Shown here in pieces: positions 44,675 to 55,727 of a stretch of DNA of 64,000 nucleotides. The translations under genes and the position numbers were made by a program. The first letter of the stretch is position 1, and every line of letters starts with the position of its first letter. Below the pieces are notes generated by a model. The model searched no databases, had not been told where the DNA came from, and worked only from the letters and a program-made list of their open reading frames with translations. The DNA is from Fonsecaea monophora (Eukaryota; Ascomycota; Eurotiomycetes; Chaetothyriales; Herpotrichiellaceae): assembly GCF_001642475.1 (NCBI RefSeq), contig NW_019173971.1, positions 1 through 64,000 on the forward strand, read 5' to 3'.

Positions 44675-45974
44675 ACGAATCGTTGTCCATGAAAATTAAT
44701 GAATTGACGATTCTGACGAATACTAACGCATGATGCACGGAACCGCGAGATTGAAAATTTCAATAGACCAAAAATTGGATGGATTCCCATGAACCGACAT
44801 TCACCTTGAAGCAAGCCGTTGATTGTCTATGTTATTACTTTGGATTTTTGACAAAAATGTCCTGCCTCGCATCACCATGCCGGAATCAGGCAAGATAATA
44901 TTGGCGGGAGGACTGGCTGTGCTTTCCTCCAGGAAGCGCAGGTAACATTGCCACCCTGGATCAGGCATACAAGCTGCCTGACTACAATGATGACACTCGT
45001 CATTTATCATATCGAAGCGTTTGTATCGGGACGCCATCCTGCTACGCGTGTCTCGAACTGGTCGACGGCCTTGGCTTAGGGCTGCCATTCAAGCACGGAA
45101 TCAATGCCTTTGGGACTACAAAGTGGTCCACAACGCGGCATGGAGACACGCACTTTTCGGGTTGAAAGGGGGGAGATAGTACGAACTTACCCAGCTCCTA
45201 TTTTCTAATCACTCGAGGGCCAAACTCTACCAGACAGGTCCAAAGTGGATTTACAGCAGACCAAGGGGATCTGTCCAGCTGCAAGAGACGCTAGTAGCAT
45301 GCGATCTGAACGTGAACGGGGTTGGATGCCTTTGGAATGTCTCGACCACGCAACTTCGGAGCCAGATAGAGCAGGTAAAACTCACCTACGGAAGCTGGAG
45401 GACGTTATGCGCAGGGAAAGCTGGTGGAAGCAGAGTCTGAGTCGGAGAACTCCTGAGACCATGAAGTGAGATGTTTCCTCGTTGATGGCCAGCCTCAAAT
45501 CAGTACTGTGAAAATAAAAGGTCGAGAGTCGGTGGTGTCCTTCGGTCCGATTTGGAGTAACACAGAAGACGTCCAGACTATGACCTTATGAAGTTCTCTC
45601 GGGTATCAAATGGCTTTCATGTCGTACCTCTGTCATGAAGGTCCGAAACAGTAGGGGGTTGTCCCATCCATTACAGAAGGAGTCCACGCAGAGAAAAGTT
45701 GAACCAATCCGGCTTTGAGATCCTTTCCCATAGTGCAAAGCACTGAAGTTGCAACCGAAATCACCGAAACAATTTTGTTGTGACAATCTTCCGCGCAGTG
45801 GTCACCCGGATCCGACAAGTACAGAGTAAGTGACCTCCTGCGGCATACAAACTTCCTTTGGCTCCTGCATTGTCATGGCCTCGTCTGTCTCTCAAACCAG
45901 GAAAACTGTGCTGCTTTTCCGGTCTTCCTTGAACCTGGAGTGGTTAGATGTTTAAGAGATCCTTGTGATCCTCG
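44675..45974. other. intergenic region
   Basis: 1.3 kb, no gene recognised. A 95-codon minus-strand frame at 44801-45088 begins with ATG and contains a CHHC motif, but too little supports it to call it a gene. Confidence 0.45.
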
Positions 45975-47526
45975 CTAGTATCGTCGATCGTCGTAGCCAC
46001 CATAGCCACCTGGATAGCCGTAGCGTGGAGGTGATCTGGGCCTGCCGTACGGATCACCACGCACGTATGGATCTCCATAGCCTCGGATTGGTGGCGGTGG
46101 CGGGCCGCGAGGATCATAAGGATCCGGATCGTATCTCCTCGGTGGTGGTGGTCCATAGTCCCGTGGCGGCGGAGTGCGCCTCCCATAGCCTCGGTCATAA
46201 TAGTCGTCAATGGGTGGGCGACGTCCAGGCGAGCGTTCACGATAGCCTCGAGGGCTCCAGCCTCGTGGGTGAGGTCCGCGGCGATCGTAGTCATCACCGG
46301 GTCCGTATCGGCCTCGAGCCGGAGATCTCTGTCGATAGGCGCGGTTGTCTGGTCTTTCCTCTTGAATCTGGGCGAACATGTTAGGTGACATTACAAGGGG
46401 CAATGGCAGGTGATACGTACGTCGGGTGTACAGTGAACAATCGCTCCCTTAAATGTCTGTCCATCTAGTTTCTCCACAGCAGTCTTGAGGTCGGACGAGG
46501 TTTCGAATTCCACAAACCTTGGGCGAATGGTGAGCAGATGCAGATTGAAAAAGAAGGTCTAGATTACCCTTTGCCATCACGGTCACGGCCAGTCTCGGAG
46601 TAGACGACGTCCAGTTGGCCCGAGCTTCGTGCAAAGTCCTTGAGGTCCTGGAAGATGGTGAGCAGGTTTCTGCGCAGGATAGATCGAATGAGGAAGCAGG
46701 ATGTGGTGAGAGGCAACGCCGAACAAGATCTTCTCGACCAGCCAAAATATAGAGCACCCCGAGCTCAACGCATTATCTCCCAGGAACAGGCATCATGAAA
46801 TCTTGACCAACTCCAAGGAATGGGTACCAAGATTCAAGGTGTACAGAAGTCTCATCGGTAATCTCTAATCCAAACGGAATTGTGCAAAATTGCAGCAGAA
46901 TGGGAATTCTAACCTGCCAACTGGTGTCCGGCTGCAGTCCAGTTATCTGCATGCGAAAGACGGTGCGACGTGGTCGAGGGACGTTGCGATCAGAAGGACC
47001 AGCGAAGTCATCTTTCCGGCGCGGGCCTCTAGCAAACTGCACAGTGAGACGCTCGCCTTTGAACATGGTTCCATCTATTGTCTTGTCAGGAAGGGCCGTA
47101 GGAGGAGAGTGAAGAACAGGAGAGGGGGGCCATACGGAACGCTGTCAGAAAGTTAGCGCATTAACATCGGTCTGTTGGTAAAGAGGGCTTACCTGGAACA
47201 ACATCTCGCGCATCCATAGCGTCCTCGTACTCAATAAAACCAAAACCATTCATGAGCTTGATCTCTTTAATAGAGCCAGTGCCATGAGTGCCAAAGTGCT
47301 CCTCGATGTCCTGTTTAGTGACTGGAAAGGAGAAACTGAGAGTCAGCGACTGGCGCAGTCCCGGGACAGGCGGTGAGCGGGTCCGGATTCAATGTTTAGG
47401 GTTCAGCTATCCTCCAAGCATGTAAAAGTGTCCAGGAAGACCAAAAGAGGGAGAACGGATGGATGTGAGCATACTGTTGCGCGGAAGGTTGCCCAGATAG
47501 AGCCGGGTAGACGAAACGTCGGCCAT
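45975..47526 (-). CDS. SR-type splicing factor with two RRMs (Srp2/SRSF1-like)
   Basis: Six exons on the minus strand: 47526-47475, 47321-47193, 47074-46914, 46647-46568, 46517-46421 and 46367-45975; introns 153, 118, 266, 50 and 53 bp; 303 residues. RRM1 (about 8-78) shows RLYLGNLP as RNP2 and GFGFIEYED as RNP1. RRM2 (about 95-170) carries SWQDLKD, the signature of the pseudo-RRM of SRSF1-type SR proteins, then KGFVEFE. The C-terminus is rich in Arg, Ser-Pro, Tyr, Gly and Pro repeats (SPARGRYGP, SPPRYGYPGG). Such proteins bind exonic enhancers and recruit the spliceosome in the nucleus, and shuttle with mRNA. Phase of every junction agrees. The first three introns are unusually long for this window. 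Confidence 0.9.
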
Positions 47527-48148
47527 GGTGGACTCGGGCCTGCAAAGAAGTCCGGACGACGATCCAAGCAGGTTGCGACTGTGATACAGTGGTCAAGAGC
47601 CGCAGGAGAGACCTAGTTGGCCGACAGGACACAAGCCCAGGTGTAAAGTGAGGCGGAGACGATAGAGCCCAGCAGGGACAGGGGAACCAACAAACAGGCG
47701 GGTGTGACGGGGGCGGAAGGTGTGATAGTACTTAAATTGCCACAAGAAAGGGATGTGATGCGACAAGATGGGAGAATTCAGAAAGTGATAGACATGCACC
47801 CAGCTTGCGGTTGTGAAGAAGGCAGAAGAAGGTGGGAAGACGAAAGGCGGGAATGTGGAAGTGGAAGTGGGAGTGGGAAGGTCAAGTCGCGGTCTAGTTT
47901 GCAACCTGGGGAGCTTTTGCCTCACTTCGAGGTGGTGGTGCCAAGCCTAACCGCCAACATGGCACCAAATATGGGGTTTGGGGGTTGAGTTGCTGAGTGG
48001 CAGCCCATCTTTCAATCCGTTGCACCCATCCACCAGCCAATCACTTCATTTTCCTCCAGCATCCCTTTCGTTTGTCTCTACCTCCTCCGCCAAACACCTT
48101 CCAACATCCTCGAGTCTCTCATTGCCTCTCGAGGTCTCTCGAGCTCTC
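47527..48148. promoter_or_regulatory. divergent promoter region, SR protein / JmjC protein
   Basis: 622 bp between divergent starts. No motif assigned. The frame before 48149 is open but lacks an ATG. Confidence 0.5.
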
Positions 48149-49654
48149 ATGTCCGAGAACGCAGACGGCACCTTCTGGCGTTCAGTAGTAGATCAGTTAC
48201 AAAGTTGCGACGAAGATGATCCTATTCAGAAATGCTTCCCACACGGCATGGGCAAGAATGTGATGGATCAGGTTGACGAACTCTTCAGCCTAGCAGACCA
48301 AAAACTCCATACGTTCCCCTTCAAGGATGTCCAACCCTGTTGGTTCCGTCTCTACACTGACGCCAGCATCGCCAAAGTGTTGAAATTACTTGGCCTCCTC
48401 ACCTCTCCAGCCCAGAAAGACTGGAGCCTATCCGACTCTCTGAAAACTCATGTCAACGGTATTGTGTCCATATTAGACATGTCGTTAATCATGGCCGGAG
48501 GGTTGGGAAGGGAACGGATGATTCACGATATCTTTGCCAGGTTACAAACTGGAAGTGTAAGTGACGAAGAAGCCAAGACACGCCCACGAAAGAGAAGGCG
48601 AATCGACGGTGACTCTGGGTTGGGCGGATCTCCCGACCATCTCCCTGCAGCGAACGTCTCCATGCCTACCATTGAATTTCCCATTACACAAATGGATTGT
48701 CCGACTCTCACAAAGTTCTCTCAGCATATTCTGCAGGTACGAGAACCTGTGGTCTTGACAAATACCATAAATCACTGGCCAGCTCTCGAGAAATGGCAGC
48801 GTACCTCCTTTTGGCTCGATGCCACAATTGGCGGGCGTCGTCTCGTCCCGATCGAAGTTGGGCGGAGCTACACTGACGATGACTGGAGCCAGAAGATTGT
48901 GCCCTTCGAAGAATTCTTACGTCTCTACGTACTGCAGTCGGGGGATAATGAAGTTTGTGAGGTTTCTGGAGATGATGTCCCAACGGGCTATTTAGCGCAG
49001 CACGATCTTTTTAAACAGATCCCAGCTCTTCGAAACGACATTGCAACCCCAGATTATTGCTATCTGGATGCTCCTCCTGCTGAACCTGACACGCCAGTGG
49101 CCTTGAGCAAGGCAAAGGGGCACATGAAGAAGACAAGTCATCCCAAGACCACTCATAATGCCCCGGGTCCGCCCGACAACGGTTCTGATGAACCAGAGCT
49201 TGAAAACGAGGTCCAGGCAAATATCTGGTTTGGCCCAGCATGGACGATCTCACCACTCCATCACGACCCATACCATAATATCCTGTGCCAGGTTGTGGGA
49301 CGAAAGTACGTGAGACTGTATTCCCCACATCACAGCAATGCATTACTACCTAGACGCGAAGATGAGCCCGCTCCTCACATACCCTCTGCTGGAAGAACAG
49401 GTGGGATAAAGGGTGCCGTAAAGGATGGAGAGCAGCAGGGTGAAACCATTGACATGTCAAACACGTCGCAGATTGACATCGCCGCAATGGAATTGTCCCC
49501 TCTCGAAGACTGGGACGAGGTTTACCCCGGAATTAGCAAAGTGCCCTACGTCGAATGTATTCTTGAAGCTGGCCAAGCGCTCTATATACCGATTGGATGG
49601 TGGCACTACGTGCGGAGCTGTTCCGTAGGGATATCTGTGAGCTTTTGGTGGTGA
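48149..49654 (+). CDS. JmjC-domain protein (KDM8/JMJD5-like)
   Basis: Intronless, 501 residues from ATG 48149. N-terminal helical half (about 1-165) with a basic KTRPRKRRR stretch suiting nuclear import. JmjC/cupin domain from about 180 to the end: VREPVVLTNTINHWPAL, WSQKIVPFEEFL, WFGPAWTISPLHHDPYHN with His371 and Asp373 as iron ligands, GRKYVRLYSP, and GQALYIPIGWWHYVRS with distal His486. The domain order and terminal position of JmjC fit the JMJD5 group (2-oxoglutarate hydroxylase/demethylase-like). An insert of about 90 residues rich in Gly and Asp separates the metal ligands. Substrate unknown. Confidence 0.88.
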   Translation: MSENADGTFWRSVVDQLQSCDEDDPIQKCFPHGMGKNVMDQVDELFSLADQKLHTFPFKDVQPCWFRLYTDASIAKVLKLLGLLTSPAQKDWSLSDSLKTHVNGIVSILDMSLIMAGGLGRERMIHDIFARLQTGSVSDEEAKTRPRKRRRIDGDSGLGGSPDHLPAANVSMPTIEFPITQMDCPTLTKFSQHILQVREPVVLTNTINHWPALEKWQRTSFWLDATIGGRRLVPIEVGRSYTDDDWSQKIVPFEEFLRLYVLQSGDNEVCEVSGDDVPTGYLAQHDLFKQIPALRNDIATPDYCYLDAPPAEPDTPVALSKAKGHMKKTSHPKTTHNAPGPPDNGSDEPELENEVQANIWFGPAWTISPLHHDPYHNILCQVVGRKYVRLYSPHHSNALLPRREDEPAPHIPSAGRTGGIKGAVKDGEQQGETIDMSNTSQIDIAAMELSPLEDWDEVYPGISKVPYVECILEAGQALYIPIGWWHYVRSCSVGISVSFWW

Positions 49655-50350
49655 TGAGCCAAGGACATACGGTGACATTGGTGACATGGCGAAATCAATC
49701 GGACGATGATCGGCTTTAGCTAGCTGGGTGGTTGGTGTGCGCCGATCGACTGGAGAGCACAGACCCGCCCATGCGAACAACGAAATGGAGGCAATTCCTA
49801 GCCCATCTTTGACCCAGCCGCCACTCCTGAGCCTATCGAGGGATTTTACGCTCTGTTATTGTTGGTCGCTGGGAACACAATACAGGTGGAAGCACACGTG
49901 CTGAGCACGCAGGTCCAGACTCCGATATGCAGAAGCCAGGAAGTGCGTCTATTCTGACGATAACGTTCGATGACGAGGGTGTTTCAATGGAGCACCTCGC
50001 GTGCTCATCCCTCAAAAGGGAACGCCTAGCTGGAGCTTGACAGGGGGGCCAACTTTTGGCCCTCGATCGTGGGCTCTGGCTGGGTGGGTTGTTATCAGTG
50101 AGCTAAGAACCCTACGATCGTCTGCAACCCTGCTTGCAACTATCTTTTGAGCTGTGGGTTATAAAGATAATGATGTCTGCCAGTTGCTGGAGCTCTCGAC
50201 ACGACTGACCGACTTCACGGGCGACTTTTTCTGTGCCGCGCTCTTGCAAACACAGGCCGAGTTCTTGTTCCAAGTCCCACCCCCGCATTCTCCAGGAATA
50301 CAAGCTCGAAGACTATCGCTGGTTGACCGCGATCCGCCCGAGCGCCCAGC
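49655..50350. other. intergenic region
   Basis: No gene recognised; presumed promoter of the permease gene. Confidence 0.45.
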
Positions 50351-52049
50351 ATGACGGACACCGAGAACGCGGGCACTGCCGCCCGGACCATGTCCAAGGA
50401 TGAAGGCCGTCTGCGCGAACTCGGATACAAGCAGGAACTAAAGCGTGACTGGTCGATGATTCACAACTTTGGCGTCTCGTTCTCTATTATCTCTGTCATT
50501 ACTGGTATAACGACGCTGTTCAGCTATGGGTTGAATACTGGCGGACCGGGTGTCATGTCCTGTGGCTGGCTGGTTGTTTCGTTCTTCACCATGTTCGTCG
50601 GACTAGGCATGGCTGAAATTGTTTCTGCGATACCAAGTGCTGGAGGGCCATACTTCTGGGCCGCAATTCTGGCACCCAAGGCATGGGCTCCGTTCGCGAG
50701 TTGGGTTACGGGATGGTTCAATCTGCTGGGCCAAGTCGCCGTCACCACAGGCATCACTTTTGGCTGTGCAGGACTGATTTCCACCTTGGCAAGTATCAAC
50801 GGTTACGAGCCAACGGCAGGCAGAACTCTGGGCATCTATGCGGCGCTTTTGACCTCGCATGGCATAGTCAATTCGTTTGGCGTACACATTTTGCGGTACT
50901 TGAACAACAGCTCCATAGTTCTGCATTCTCTGGGAGTCTTCAGTTTCGCCGTGGCGGTTGTGGCTAAAGCTCCACATCATCAGTCTGCCAAATTTGTGTT
51001 TGCCACGTTCTACGATGGCACTGGTGATCCAGGCTGGTCCGTCCGGGCATCTTCAGCTTACGTTGCCTGCATTGGTATCCTGATGTCACAATATACCATT
51101 ACCGGGTTTGATGCCAGGTAGGTCATCTCTGACGAGGCGACACGGTCCAATACTAACCTGTGATAGTGCGCATCTGTCCGAGGAGACGCAAAATGCGTCC
51201 TGGTCGGCGCCCATCGGTGTTCTCATGTCGATTGGCTGCTCTGCTGTGTTCGGATGGTTTCTGATCCTATGCCTTTTATTCAGCATCCAGGATTTCCAAG
51301 CCACCATCGGCTCGGACTACGGTCAACCGGTTCTGCAGATCCTGGTCGATGTCTTTGGCAAGACAAGCGCCATCGTGCTCTTTGTCCTGATTATAGTGTG
51401 CGTTTGGCACTGTGGTCTGTTCAGCCTGACCTCCAACTCGCGAATGATGTTCAGCTTTGCTCGTGATGGCGGCATCCCTCACTTCTTTCATAAAGTGGAT
51501 GCACGATTCCGCAGTCCCATCCGTGCTATCTGGCTGGCTGCGACACTGGCATTTCTTCTGGCCATTCCCAGTCTTGGATCATCAGTCGCATTTGCGGCGG
51601 CCACCTCGATCGCCACCATTGGCCTCTATCTATCGTATGGGCTTCCTATCTTGATCGGTGTGATCAATCCCCAGGGGTTCATTCACGGGCCTTTTAATCT
51701 CAAATGGGCATCACGACCAGTGGCCCTGGTTGCCTGCTTGTGGATTGGCTTCATCACCATCGTTTTCTGCCTGCCAGAGCTCAATCCTGTTAACTCACAG
51801 ACGCTCAATTACACTCCAGTCGCGGTGGGGATCATCGCGGTATGGTGTTTGGGCAGCTGGTTCTTGTGGGCTAGAAAGTGGTTCAAGGGACCCATTCGAC
51901 AAGTGGAGGCTGAGGTTGCTGGGGTCAATGTTGATGATCCTGATGCGATGGACCGAGCTGAGCGAGAAGGGAGGATTCCTCAACTCGACGACTCTCAAGG
52001 TGGCAACGAGAAGAGCCTGCTGGCCACTATGAAGCAAAATTACAATTGA
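50351..52049 (+). CDS. APC-family permease (GABA/choline/amino-acid type)
   Basis: Two exons, 50351-51117 and 51167-52049, with a 49-bp intron that has a perfect TACTAAC branch site; 549 residues. About twelve hydrophobic helices. The start ELGYKQELKRDWSMIHNFGVSFSIISVITGI and the FSYGLNTGGPGVM...EIVSAIPSAGGPYFWAA block are characteristic of the fungal ACT family (Uga4, Hnm1, Bio5 and relatives). QYTITGFDASAHLSEET spans the splice site and NSRMMFSFARDGGIP is the later conserved loop. Expected plasma-membrane uptake of GABA, choline, polyamine precursors or another amino compound; the substrate cannot be fixed from sequence. The C-terminal tail is hydrophilic and acidic. Confidence 0.92.
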
Positions 52050-53330
52050 GCACGAAGATTGGGGGATCATAATCCGAGTGGTTAGGTGTGGTATGGTTGA
52101 TATGTATTGAAGCTGGATATTGTGCAACGGAGCTTTTGGTTGAATCGTAATGCGACATGAACAAAGAAATACCCAGTCGGTCCTTTTAACTTCCCCTCTA
52201 GACTCTCCTTCTACTTTGGTCATCGTGGACCTGGCACCGACATTCTGGGTTCCACTGCCATGAATCCAAACTTTGACCTGGCAACCCACAGCGGGGTTAA
52301 CGAGGAGGTAAGAGGTGGGGGGACCTGAAGCTGTCCAGGACGATAATCTGTTAAATGTGGCACGTTTGCTTCGTATACTGCTGCCTGATGGCTTGAACTG
52401 ATGCTGCTGCTGATGATGCCATTATTTTTTACATGAAATCTTCCTATCTGGTGAGAAGTAAGATGGCTCTCGTAAGATGGTGAGAAACCGAAAACGACGT
52501 ATTCGTAAACATGGTCGAACTCGTTCAATGAGCATTTTTCTTGGTAAATCGTAGGCGGTTTCCAGCCCAAGACCATGGCCCAAGACTATAACCAAGACCC
52601 GAGAGGAGAGACCTACAAAACCTAAGGCTCGGGGTACAATGGAATACGAAAAGAAGTGGTAAGTAAGTAAGGAAACCGGGATAAGAGTTTCTTGGTCTGG
52701 GCGAGGCATCCCAAGGCATTCCAATCTCAAGGCATCAGCGATGGGATGGCCCCGGCTGGGTACAGATGGGTTCATGTTGGTGTTTGCGTTGGAGACAACT
52801 CTCATCTAGCCGAAGAAACCACCACCATGGGGTCATAGAGGATTGGCGTTTGCTTATGTACTTGATGTATTATACCGAGTTATGTCCTAGGTACCTTAGC
52901 CGCTCTCTTAGGGGGGGAAGGGTCCCATTTCCGCTCTCGACAGCCCACGAGGAGAGGGGAATTGAGTATGTAATATCTAAGAGAACATTATTATGGGATG
53001 CATGTACCTCGTACCGAATCGTAATATATATATCCTATCCTATCTGGCTGCTGACTGCGGGCCGCTACCAACTTTCTTAGAGGGGTTTTTTTTTATTTAT
53101 CTGGCAGAGAGGGTTGGATTTTATACACCTTTTCAATATACTCTAACAAGACCATTCCGAGACTCGGAGGGATCTGGCTTTCTGCGTGCTCGTGCTCTGG
53201 TCGATAAACCAAGGACCTACCCACGCATTGAACACATCATATCACATCACATCACATAACATCGCATAGAACAGCGAGTTGGGCACGAAGTCAGTTAGTT
53301 ACCTAGGTACATAGGCAGGTAGTTGGTATT
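52050..53330. other. intergenic region
   Basis: 1.28 kb without a recognised gene. An ATCAC pentanucleotide repeat lies just upstream of the oxidase gene, and a CCTAGGTA motif is found near 52890 and again near 53302. Confidence 0.45.
53233..53262. repeat. short ATCAC repeat in the oxidase promoter
   Basis: Imperfect tandem CATCA/ATCAC units about 70-100 bp before the oxidase ATG. Confidence 0.7.
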
Positions 53331-54958
53331 ATGGGCTCCACCACCGCACAATCCTCCAAGCGGACCGTCACCGACGACGACATCTCGAGTCTCAAGTCGC
53401 TGTTGGCGTCGACCAAGGCCGCCGTCCTCACCCCCCAGGATGCATCCTACGCGGCATCGATAAAGCGCTGGTCCAACGCGGCCGAGAAGCCCGCGGGCGT
53501 GGTCGTCGTCCCCACCACGGCTGATGAGGTCGCCGTCGCGGTCAAGTTCGCCGCCGACAAAGGGATCGACCTGGCCGTCAAGGGCGGCGGCCATTCGACA
53601 GCCGGCGTCAGCAGCACCCACGGCGGGTTGCTGATTGATCTGAACACCGGCATGAAGCGCGTCGACGTCGATCTCGACAGGAAGGTCTTCCTCATCCAGG
53701 GCGGCGCTGCGTGGGGGGACGTCGACCAGGCTGGCGTGAAGCACGGGCTTGCCACCGTGGGGGGCACGGTCGCGGACACGGGCGTCGGCGGGCTGACCCT
53801 CGGTGGTGGCTACGGGTGGCTCTCGGGCCAGCGGGGCCTGGCCATCGATAACCTGGTCGAATGCACCGTCGTGCTCGCGACGGGGGAGATCAAGAAGGCC
53901 AGCGCTCAGGAGAACCCGGACCTGTTCTGGGCGCTGCAGGGCGCGGGACAGAACTTTGGCGTCATCACCGAGTTCGTCCTCAAGGCGTACGATCAGGGCG
54001 ACGTCTTCGCCGGCATGCTCATGTACGCGCCAACGCCGGAGAACATTGAGAAAGTGGTCAAGGCCACCAACGACCTGTACACGCCGGACGAGCACGGCAA
54101 GACCAAGGTCGCCGGTCGGGGCGCCGGCGGGATCGCGTTCGCTCGACCGCCCCCCGCGCAGGGCCAGGTCATGCTGATGGCCGTGGTCATCTACTTTGGC
54201 AGCGAGGCCGAGGCCAAGGCGCAGTACAAGGCGCTGTACGACATCGGGCCGGTGGTCGACACGACGGCCACGGTGGCGTACCCGGTCATCAACACGGTGC
54301 TGGCGCCGCCGATCGGGCTGCGCGCCAGCATGAAGGGCACGGCGTTCACGATGCCGCTGCGCGCGGGGTTTGTTGAGGAGATCCGCCGCGAGTACACGGC
54401 CTTCACCGACGGCAACGACGACACGGGCATCAGCCTCGTGCTCTTCGAGGTCTACGACCCCAGCCAGGTCGTCGCGCACGACGCCGGCAGCTTCGCAAAC
54501 CGCGGCTGGCACCTCAACGGCATGGTCTGCCCCATCTGGACCAAGCCCGAGCACGACGCCTCCTGTCGCCAGTGGGCCAGGGACTTGACCGCGCTGTTCA
54601 AGCGCGAGCTGGAGGACCAGGCCAAGCAGGCTGGCAAAGGGGTGGACGGGGGCGTGGGACTCAAGGGGAACAAGGGCGCCACGATGCTCTATGGGAATTA
54701 TGACCGTGAGTTTTTGCCTTTTCCTTTTTACCTTGTCCTTTGGTTTTTTGACACTATTCATTCCATAATCTCCATTCTCCCAGCCGGATACCTATATTTA
54801 ACTACCTGACTAACTAATCCTCGCTTGGTGTGTTAGAATACGACGAAAAATCCCGCGACATCTTCGGCGACAACTACCCGCGCCTGCAGCGGCTCAAGGC
54901 CCAGTACGACCCAGGGAACGTGTTCAACAAGCTCTTTGCGGTCACACCGCAGGTTTAA
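53331..54958 (+). CDS. FAD-linked oxidoreductase (BBE/6-hydroxynicotine-oxidase-like)
   Basis: Two exons, 53331-54705 and 54837-54958, 131-bp intron, 498 residues. FAD-binding PCMH fold: VVVVPTTADEVAVAVKFA, then VKGGGHSTAG with His88 as the likely covalent FAD attachment, then TVADTGVGGLTLGGGYGWLSGQRGLAIDN. The usual second Cys attachment is absent, implying mono-covalent FAD. The substrate domain follows, and the C-terminal BBE segment DIFGDNYPRLQRLKAQYDPGNVFN is supplied by the short second exon. There is no signal peptide, so the enzyme may be cytosolic. The coding exon is much richer in G+C than its neighbours, with nearly all third positions G or C. Substrate unknown; such oxidases act on alkaloids, sugars or secondary metabolites. 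Confidence 0.92.
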
Positions 54959-55727
54959 TCCAGATATATCATAAACTGCCAGAGGGATAGACAGAGGGGG
55001 AAGGGAGCGAATAGGATGGAGGGGGGATGGAGAGCAGAAGGGGGGGAAGGGAGAGCAGAAGGGGAGGAAGGGAGGACGATATATAGATAATAATGAAACT
55101 TGCAGGAGACATTACTTCATTCGTACAGCCGGCGTATTCCTTTTGGGACTGAATCCCATCATCTATTTCACGTCTGGACTTGTCGCAGGCCTGCCCGGTG
55201 CCAGAGTACTGCACTCCCAATGCACTCACCAACACCGTCCTCTTCTGGCGACAAGCTCGAGACGGCCGAACGGCGGGCAAAATCGTTCTTCCACACAATT
55301 AGACGCGCTTAGCTTCTTGTTTGTCACCAGCGGTGGGATGATGACTTGATGCAATACATTCCGGCCAGACCAGGGCGGGTTTCTCACTTGCTAGCGGCAA
55401 CATCTGGTCAAGACTTGAGGCACCTGCGTCTGGCCAGTATATATTGTCTGAATAATTCAATTAGCGAGCCAGGATTAGACCCTGATTTCTGTTCACAAAC
55501 CTGTGCTCCCGTAACCGGAGCGATGACGGGGTGGCGACGCAGCATTGAAGTCTTGAATTCCAGCATTCGCTGTCTTATCCGAAATGGCACAATTCATGAC
55601 TGGAGTGCAACCTGTCGATCCGCAGTCGGAGACCCTGCTCTGACCGACACGTATTCTGCCTACCCCTGCCAAAGAATTGCGCAGCTTAGTCATACGGTCA
55701 TCTAAGCAGGCCATGTATGTAGGAGCT
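54959..55727. other. convergent intergenic region
   Basis: 3' flanks of the oxidase and ABC transporter genes; includes a polypurine tract. No gene seen. Confidence 0.5.
55030..55071. repeat. 21-bp tandem duplication in a polypurine tract
   Basis: Two adjacent 21-bp copies (55030-55050 and 55051-55071), differing at one position, each of the form GAGAGCAGAAGG followed by G/A-rich sequence. They lie within a G-rich purine stretch from about 54990 to 55077. Confidence 0.85.

Noticed and set aside
53295..54761. 488-codon open frame antisense to the FAD oxidase
   Set aside because: It mirrors the GC-rich codon use of the real gene on the other strand, has no family motif, and the sense protein has complete FAD motifs.
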